NCBI GenBank assembly: GCA_900751665.1
Contig: CAADSV010000132.1
Location: forward strand, 1 to 5,567
DNA from: an uncultured Collinsella sp.
Lineage (GTDB): Bacteria; Actinomycetota; Coriobacteriia; Coriobacteriales; Coriobacteriaceae
DNA length: 5,567 nucleotides
Reading direction: 5' to 3'
Shown here: positions 5,019 to 5,567 of the stretch, in pieces
Position numbering within the stretch: position 1 is the stretch's first letter
Layout of the letters: each line of letters starts with the position of its first letter
Notes under the pieces: generated by a model
What the model was told of the DNA's origin: nothing
The model's database searches: none
The model's input: only the letters and a program-made list of their open reading frames with translations
Position numbers and translations under genes: made by a program

Positions 5019-5567
5019 CTACGACAGCGCAATACCGCCAAGCCAGCCCCAGCGCACGCCAGAGCCAGTACCATAAAAGCTGATGAACGAATCAAGCGAC
5101 TTAGACGTAATGGCACCCTCGTTGCTCATAACGATGCCGCCGCCAACGTAGATACCCACATGACCGTAGATAAGGCCCGGAGCACCCGTGCCGCCGTGCG
5201 AGGAATCGGCCACGATCATGCCCACCTGCAGCGCCGAGCGGTCGGAGCTATAGCACCAGGCGTTAAACATGTCGCACGCATTGCCGCCAAAGTAGCCAAC
5301 GCCGGCGTTACGGAAGACATTGGTGACCCACGCCGCGCACCAGTTCTGACCCGGCGAAGGCGTGGAGTAGCACGCGTTGACGACAGCCTGCTGCTTGCCC
5401 GAGCCGGCATTCTGCTGCGGAGTTCCGGGCGCGTACGATCCACCACCCGAGCTCGAACCACCCGAGTAGGAATTGTTCTTGTTCGCGGCAGCCGCGGCAG
5501 CGGCAGGCCTCCTTGCGGGCCCCCCCCCCCCGGGGGGCGCGGGGGGCTCCGGACGGCGGCGGGGCCC
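5019..5567 (-). CDS. Partial secreted NlpC/P60- or CHAP-like peptidoglycan hydrolase, C-terminal part
   Basis: The frame is open from the right edge to the TAG at 5019-5021, giving 182 residues with the N-terminus missing. The order is an Ala-rich stretch, a Ser/Gly/Asn linker (SYSGGSSSGGSYAPG), then a papain-fold cysteine peptidase domain. The likely nucleophile is the Cys in GQNWCAAWVTNVF (codon 5337-5339), and the likely His is in YGHVGIYVGGG (codon 5160-5162), 59 residues later. This spacing suits NlpC/P60 or CHAP enzymes, which cut peptide links in the cell wall; I cannot firmly separate the two. A linker before such a domain usually follows a signal peptide and coiled coil in secreted actinobacterial and Firmicutes hydrolases, but that part is absent here. 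The ATG at 5268-5270 is internal, because it lies after the catalytic Cys. The first ~18 codons at the window edge come from suspicious C/G runs. Confidence 0.8.
   Translation of the reverse strand, partial: GPRRRPEPPAPPGGGGPARRPAAAAAAANKNNSYSGGSSSGGGSYAPGTPQQNAGSGKQQAVVNACYSTPSPGQNWCAAWVTNVFRNAGVGYFGGNACDMFNAWCYSSDRSALQVGMIVADSSHGGTGAPGLIYGHVGIYVGGGIVMSNEGAITSKSLDSFISFYGTGSGVRWGWLGGIALS
5511..5567. other. Low-complexity C/G tail at the window edge, probable sequence artefact
   Basis: From about 5511 the sequence turns into 12 consecutive C (5520-5531), then six G, then another run of six G and near-pure GC to the end. Nothing similar occurs in the other 5.5 kb. Translated in the hydrolase frame it gives Gly/Pro/Arg runs that do not fit the Ala-rich and Ser/Gly linker next to it. 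It most likely reflects a contig end or poor read tail. Confidence 0.65.

Noticed and set aside
5216..5461. An Arg-rich minus-strand open frame overlapping the hydrolase
   Set aside because: It is out of frame with the catalytic-domain motifs of the hydrolase, and its composition is that of a frame-shifted GC-rich gene.

Overview
The window looks like chromosomal DNA of a high-GC Gram-positive gut actinobacterium, most likely of the Coriobacteriia (Collinsella-like). This rests on the GC-rich codon use, the strong AGGAG-type ribosome binding sites, the gene repertoire (UTRA-type GntR regulators, a LacI regulator, a Gram-positive-type MurB, a secreted peptidoglycan hydrolase) and general familiarity. 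No marker gene proves it.

Layout, left to right. A minus-strand gene runs off the left edge (1-99); only its first 33 codons are present, and it may be a SIS-domain sugar-phosphate enzyme. Its upstream region (100-332) holds a direct repeat flanking an operator-like palindrome. Next comes a minus-strand operon read from about 2398 down to about 333: a small uncharacterised protein (1876-2367), then two GntR/UTRA repressors whose genes overlap by 16 bp (1073-1840 and 375-1088), closed by an intrinsic terminator (333-368). Upstream of this operon is a 248-bp gap containing a perfect palindrome with 31-bp arms (2489-2561). A minus-strand LacI-family regulator follows (2616-3644). It is divergent from murB (3828-4790, plus strand), and their shared 183-bp region holds promoter-like elements for both genes and a LacI-type operator core. 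murB converges on a minus-strand gene for a secreted Cys/His peptidoglycan hydrolase (5019 to the right edge). The 228-bp convergent gap carries two related terminator hairpins, a further hairpin and a long imperfect inverted repeat.

How the genes fit together: four of the seven genes are proven or likely regulators or their operon partner. This suggests a sugar-responsive control region next to two housekeeping cell-wall genes, murB (UDP-MurNAc synthesis) and the hydrolase (wall remodelling). The regulators' targets cannot be read from the window, although operator-like sites lie before both the partial left-hand gene and murB.

No clearly new biological system is visible. The most unusual features are the two large inverted repeats (2489-2561 and 4869-4999) and the overlapping pair of UTRA repressors. 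The last ~55 bases are runs of C and G that look like an assembly or read-end artefact and should not be interpreted as biology.
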